Assembly: GCA_003290165.1 (NCBI GenBank)
Contig: QNQO01000592.1
Coordinates: 372,001-436,000, forward strand
DNA: 64,000 bases
Origin: Berberis thunbergii
Lineage: Eukaryota > Streptophyta > Magnoliopsida > Ranunculales > Berberidaceae
Reading direction: 5' to 3'
Positions 59,970-64,000 of the stretch are shown in pieces. Within the stretch, counting starts at the first letter, position 1. Every line of letters begins with the position of its first letter. Below the pieces are notes generated by a model. That model saw nothing but the letters and a program-made list of their open reading frames with translations, was not told the origin of the DNA and did not search any database. A program made the position numbers and the translations under genes.

Positions 59970-62533
59970 TTCACAGTTCATATAGTCATCAATACAAATT
60001 TTAAAATTGTTAAAATCTTGGCAGGTTGTTGAAGCAATAAACTAGTATATGGAGGCTCCTCATTTGTTTAATTGAAGCAAACTCTAATACACTATGATTT
60101 GAAGCAAACTCCAATAAACTATGATATGAATCCCCATACTCATTGCACAATAATCATTCCAAGACTCCCGAGGCTTATTAATGCTAAAAATCTCCAATAA
60201 ACTATGATTTGAAGCAATCTCTCCAATGAAACCCAACAGTAAAGAGAATCAAGGAAGAGATAATTTGGAGATTCATACAATTTCAGAATAAAGTACAAAC
60301 AGTTGATGAGAAGAGATGATTTGGGTGTGAATGGGTACCTGTGTTGCACTTTTGTAAGTCTCGAAACTCAAAACTATCGTGTTGCCATGACTGCGTGGAG
60401 AGGAGAACGATTTGTGTAGAGGAAGAAGAGGCGGATCTGCAAAGAGGAAGAAGAGGCGGTCTGCCCCTGAATCTGTGAATAAAACCCTAGTGAACTAGAC
60501 CGAAAATATCGGGCCGGGCTTTGGGACCGGCTATCAAATATCAATTAAAAAACCGATCCAGACCAAAGCGCTCGGCTCGGTTCTCAGACCGGTCCGGTTT
60601 TTCGGTCTGAAATGGCCCTTACTATCTACAAACTTGTGAACTAGTGCATAAATCAGTCTTTCAGTCTTTTCCAAACCCATTTACGAAATGTTGAAGAACT
60701 GGTTTTAGGGCGAGGGAGAAAGCCAATTTACTCTAGTACATCCGAAGATAGTGCACGACAGTTAAATGTGTTGTTCGAAGGTCAAATATCATGAGCGACA
60801 CAAAGAACCTGCCTCAGATTATCTTTTTTATGGATTAGACAAGATTTTGATTACATTGCTTCATTCAATGATTGAGAGGGATAGCTGATTCAGTTTTCCC
60901 TCCTCTCTCACCACCACCATCTTCTGCCTTGGACAATATGTAGTCTCTTTCCCACCAACCGATACAATCGTTAGAGTCTCTTCCCCACTAATCGATACAA
61001 TCATTTTCCTAGCGCTCTTCCCACTTAGAGACAAGGTTTGATCCCAAGAATCTAACTTTTGCTTGCCCCATCTGTTTCCGAAACAAATGCATCCATTTTT
61101 GCTATATCTCATCAGAGCCAGCTCAACGAATGAAGTAGAGGAAGCCAAAGACACTTCAATTTCAAAAGACTTACTTTCAAGGGTGAAAAATCTCCTTGTC
61201 TGAACAGAGAAAATATAAAAATGAAATAGGACCAAGCGCGAACCATAGATTCTCCCTGCGAATTTTGAACTGGTTCGCTCGTACCGATTTATAATATGTT
61301 CGCGACTCATATCGGTGGATTTCAATGAACCCATTGGTTAAGAAGAGAACGAGGAGAAAATATCATATTTGAAACAAGGGTAGTGGGTCATTATACACTT
61401 GTTTTATTCTTTCATTGGGCTCTTCTCTTAATAAAGAGTTGGTGTTTTCCAAAACATATTTAAAATTTCAAAATTTTAAAAATTGCCCACAAGTTATCAT
61501 AATTAGATTACTCCATAAGTATAATGCATTGAGTCCATATTCATATATTCATGCATTTTAAAAATAATTTTCTATTGTACAAATATACCAATATAAAAAT
61601 ATCATGTCTAAATACCATACCGAATTAAAATAATACACGAACTGCGACCCAAATAGGTTACCGACTTTGGTTACCCCTTCAAATTTTGTTTCGACTTTGC
61701 TTACCCTTCAAATTCAGTGCCAGGTAACACCGTAACAGTAGCGTGAACCGTAGAAGAACTTAGAACCGATAAACATAGGAACTACAAGTTATGGCTGCAG
61801 AGGGATTGAGTTTCCATGTATGTCTTTGATGAAACCACTATGAAAACTTTAGACTAGGGTTGTGCTCAGTTTGATTCAAGTCGGCTTTAAATGAACGTAC
61901 ATCTCGGTTTTAACTCTGAAACTCATTCAAGCCGAACTAGTAATCAAAATCTAACCACTTACCTTCTCATGTTAAACGAGATTAATCGAATCAACTTAAC
62001 ACCACTAAGTTGATCGGAACCAATCCGAACTTACCATTTAATACTAGTTTGGAATTTATTTTCTTGAATATATTTATTAATCTGTTGGGTTATTGTTTTC
62101 AATTTTCACAAAACGAACGGAACAAGTATGGAAGAAAAAAAAACCCTGAAATGAAATGCTTGTTCTGTCGCTTTTTCTAATAGCCCTTCTCAGTACCTCA
62201 CTTCACTTCTCCAGAACCAGATGGTTGAGGAAAGGCATTGTCAGAGCAAGCATCGACAGTGCAAATAACCTTGGACAAATTAAGGAGCAGACTTGCATCA
62301 ACACTTTAGGTTAGGACATATCCAGAACCCAAACAATTTGATTTCAATATGCAATATGCTTGTTGAGATAATACTAATGTTTCAGTTTGTTTACGAACTC
62401 TAGCATGTAGGCCGCTAGCTAGATTATTCTCTATTTACAGTCTTTTGTGAAATGTGAATTACTAACTGGAAATTGTTGTTTGGTTATCATTTGACATCCA
62501 GGAAGCATATGTTAAAGCATTGGGAAGGGGGTT
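59970..62533. repeat. Inverted duplication, arm B (upstream of the transferase gene)
   Basis: Reverse complement of 49210-51880, 2,564 bp. It carries, in plus orientation, the exon 6 acceptor and the first 32 bases of exon 6 (62502-62533), then breaks off. Compared with arm A it lacks about 105 bp near 60495-60500 and part of the hAT terminus near 60615, and has scattered substitutions. The copy of the 157-codon frame is at 61334-60861. Confidence 0.95.
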
Positions 62534-62600
62534 ACAGGTTGGGCCCAAAGCGGATAATATCTTACTATGCGAATCAGGTCGTTACAGGTTGATGCTAGAG
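62534..62600 (+). repeat. TRIM LTR fragment at the duplication breakpoint
   Basis: 'ggcccaaagcggataatatc...tcaggtcgttaca' matches the 3' part of the TRIM LTR at 37050-37093, and the following 'ggttgatgctagagcc' resembles its mutated primer-binding region. It begins directly where arm B ends. Confidence 0.6.
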
Positions 62601-62796
62601 CCCGTATTTCCTCGAGATCATCATGACACGTGTATGGCTTAGAAGTGTGACCATTTTTATGTATCAACACCAACAATCTTGCACATAGGGTTTTCAATGT
62701 TAACGTGACGGTGCAAGCAAAGTGAAAAAGTTTGACAACAAATTTGTTTTTGTTGTTGATACAATTAAAACCCAAACCCTAAAATAGATTAAATGT

Positions 62797-63066
62797 ATGT
62801 CATGTCATGTTCATAGTGAATTTTTATGTATCATCACCAATTTAATTTTACATTTTGAGGGTCACAACGGTGAGGATCTGGTGGGAGATCAGATCTTTGA
62901 TAATGTTGTGTTCTGTATTGGAACTCACGACCTTGAAATTCTGAATGCTCCTATAAGTGGTTTTGATGGAGGTGTGAGGAACCATCTAGGTAAGGTGGTT
63001 CTCACCGAAGTAAAGTTAGAGGCTATAAAAGATAATAATGGTGATCGTGAAGAGATATCATCTTGA
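62797..63066 (+). other. Unassigned 89-codon ORF
   Basis: Encodes a mixed acidic peptide containing EDLVGDQIFDNVVFCIGTHD and ending DREEISS. Codon use looks more gene-like than the surroundings from about 62855 on, so it may be a fragment of an exon. No splice structure or family is recognised. Confidence 0.25.
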
Positions 63067-63454
63067 GTAGATAGACTAGCAAAGACAGTTTGGAATGTCC
63101 ATTTCAGAAGATACTCAAAATGGAATTCCAGAAAAAAATAGGAAGGATGTCGGCATGTTATATGGTAGCCAAGAAAAATAGTAATCACTACCATCCGAAC
63201 TTTGTTTAAGATTAAGATTGAGCATGTTCTTTCATTATTGTTTTCTTTTGCAGAGGAATAGATGCTTGTAGGAAGTATACTTCTTCCATTATTGGATCAA
63301 CGGGAAAGACAAGTAGACTGTATATGAAAAGAAACATCTAATTTCCAGTTTGCAGTAGATATATTTCTATACTTCCAGTAGGTTAGGATGTTCACCATTT
63401 AGAGCATTCACTTGTAATTAATATTCCTAATTAAAATATTAATAATAAATATAA

Positions 63455-63613
63455 AAAATTCAGTTCAGGACAGGAGGGGCGGGATTGAAAATCTTCATCC
63501 CACTCTAGATTGGGACAGGACGGGATCGGGATGGGATCGATCAATCCCAATAAGACCCATAAAAAATCGTGAGTGGACGAGATCGGGATTGTGGGATGGG
63601 ATGCCCACCCCTA
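63455..63613. mobile_element. hAT element fragment, 3' end
   Basis: Matches the last part of the 41370-42027 element ('ggcgggattgaaaatcttcatcccact', 'gggatgggatcgatcaatccca') and ends with the same terminal repeat TGCCCACCCCTA at about 63602-63613. The 5' end is missing. Confidence 0.8.
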
Positions 63614-64000
63614 AAGAAGATTGCATTGCTTGGAAAACTAAAATACGTGTAGCCGATTCCGAGAGTGTTCAAGAACAAGCTTTAATGATGAAGATGATTT
63701 TGATAATTTGTAAATACAAAATACTTTACAAAACTTCTTAATATTTCGTAAAATCTCGTTCAAACCATCAGTTAGTTCAAGGCCATATAACGATGCAAAA
63801 TGTTTTATGAAATTTTGAAAATTTTGGAAACTTGAAGTTTTTTTTCAAATGTGACCCAGATTTTTATTTGATCCCATAACCATTAAACGCCTCAAAGGTA
63901 AAAGGAGCTCCTAACTCCCTTACTCTCTTTTCCCGTATCTCTCTCTTCTCTATCAATAACCATCACCACCCTGTCGACCTCCTACACCACCTCCTCATTT
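63614..64000. other. Window end, no recognised feature
   Basis: AT-rich until about 63890, then a C/T-rich stretch ('ccatcaccaccctgtcgacctcctacacc') that could be the start of a leader or exon continuing beyond the window. Nothing further can be said. Confidence 0.3.

Overview
This is nuclear DNA of a flowering plant, almost certainly a eudicot. Genes have GT-AG introns in an AT-rich background. Mobile elements of plant type (Ty1/copia, Ty3/gypsy, TRIM, RTE and L1 LINEs, hAT, Mutator-like) fill most of the rest. I could not identify the species. Only three protein genes look intact; I traced each exon by exon.

Layout. 1-7.1 kb holds only mobile-element debris: diverged tandem units, a Ty3/gypsy RNase H-integrase relic, an inverted pair of LTR-like copies and two short hAT elements. 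7.1-29.5 kb is one large plus-strand gene for a ubinuclein/HPC2-type histone chaperone subunit: 13 coding exons, 734 residues, with a terminal intron of 11.3 kb full of LINE relics, tandem duplications and one candidate alternative last exon. 29.5-43 kb is accessory DNA: a SINE, a foldback element, a 217-bp tandem array, a complete but mutated copia element with LTRs and target-site duplication, a TRIM, a gypsy gag relic, an L1 relic, a 658-bp hAT element and an orphan terminal exon. 43.5-44.8 kb is a minus-strand ACC oxidase gene (ethylene synthesis). 47.8-58.1 kb is a minus-strand 4'-phosphopantetheinyl transferase gene (eight coding exons, 308 residues), stretched by two hAT insertions and an RTE LINE in its introns. 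59.97-62.53 kb is an inverted copy of part of that gene (intron 5 plus the first 32 bases of exon 6). The last 1.5 kb holds TRIM and hAT fragments.

The three genes have unrelated jobs (H3.3 deposition, ethylene synthesis, carrier-protein activation) and share no operon-like logic. The most striking structure lies outside the genes. Four foldback elements of 190-201 bp each have a perfect 9-bp target-site duplication, as Mutator-type elements do, and long hairpin arms that match each other far better than they match the other copies. A 2.6-kb inverted duplication tied to the transferase gene could yield double-stranded RNA.
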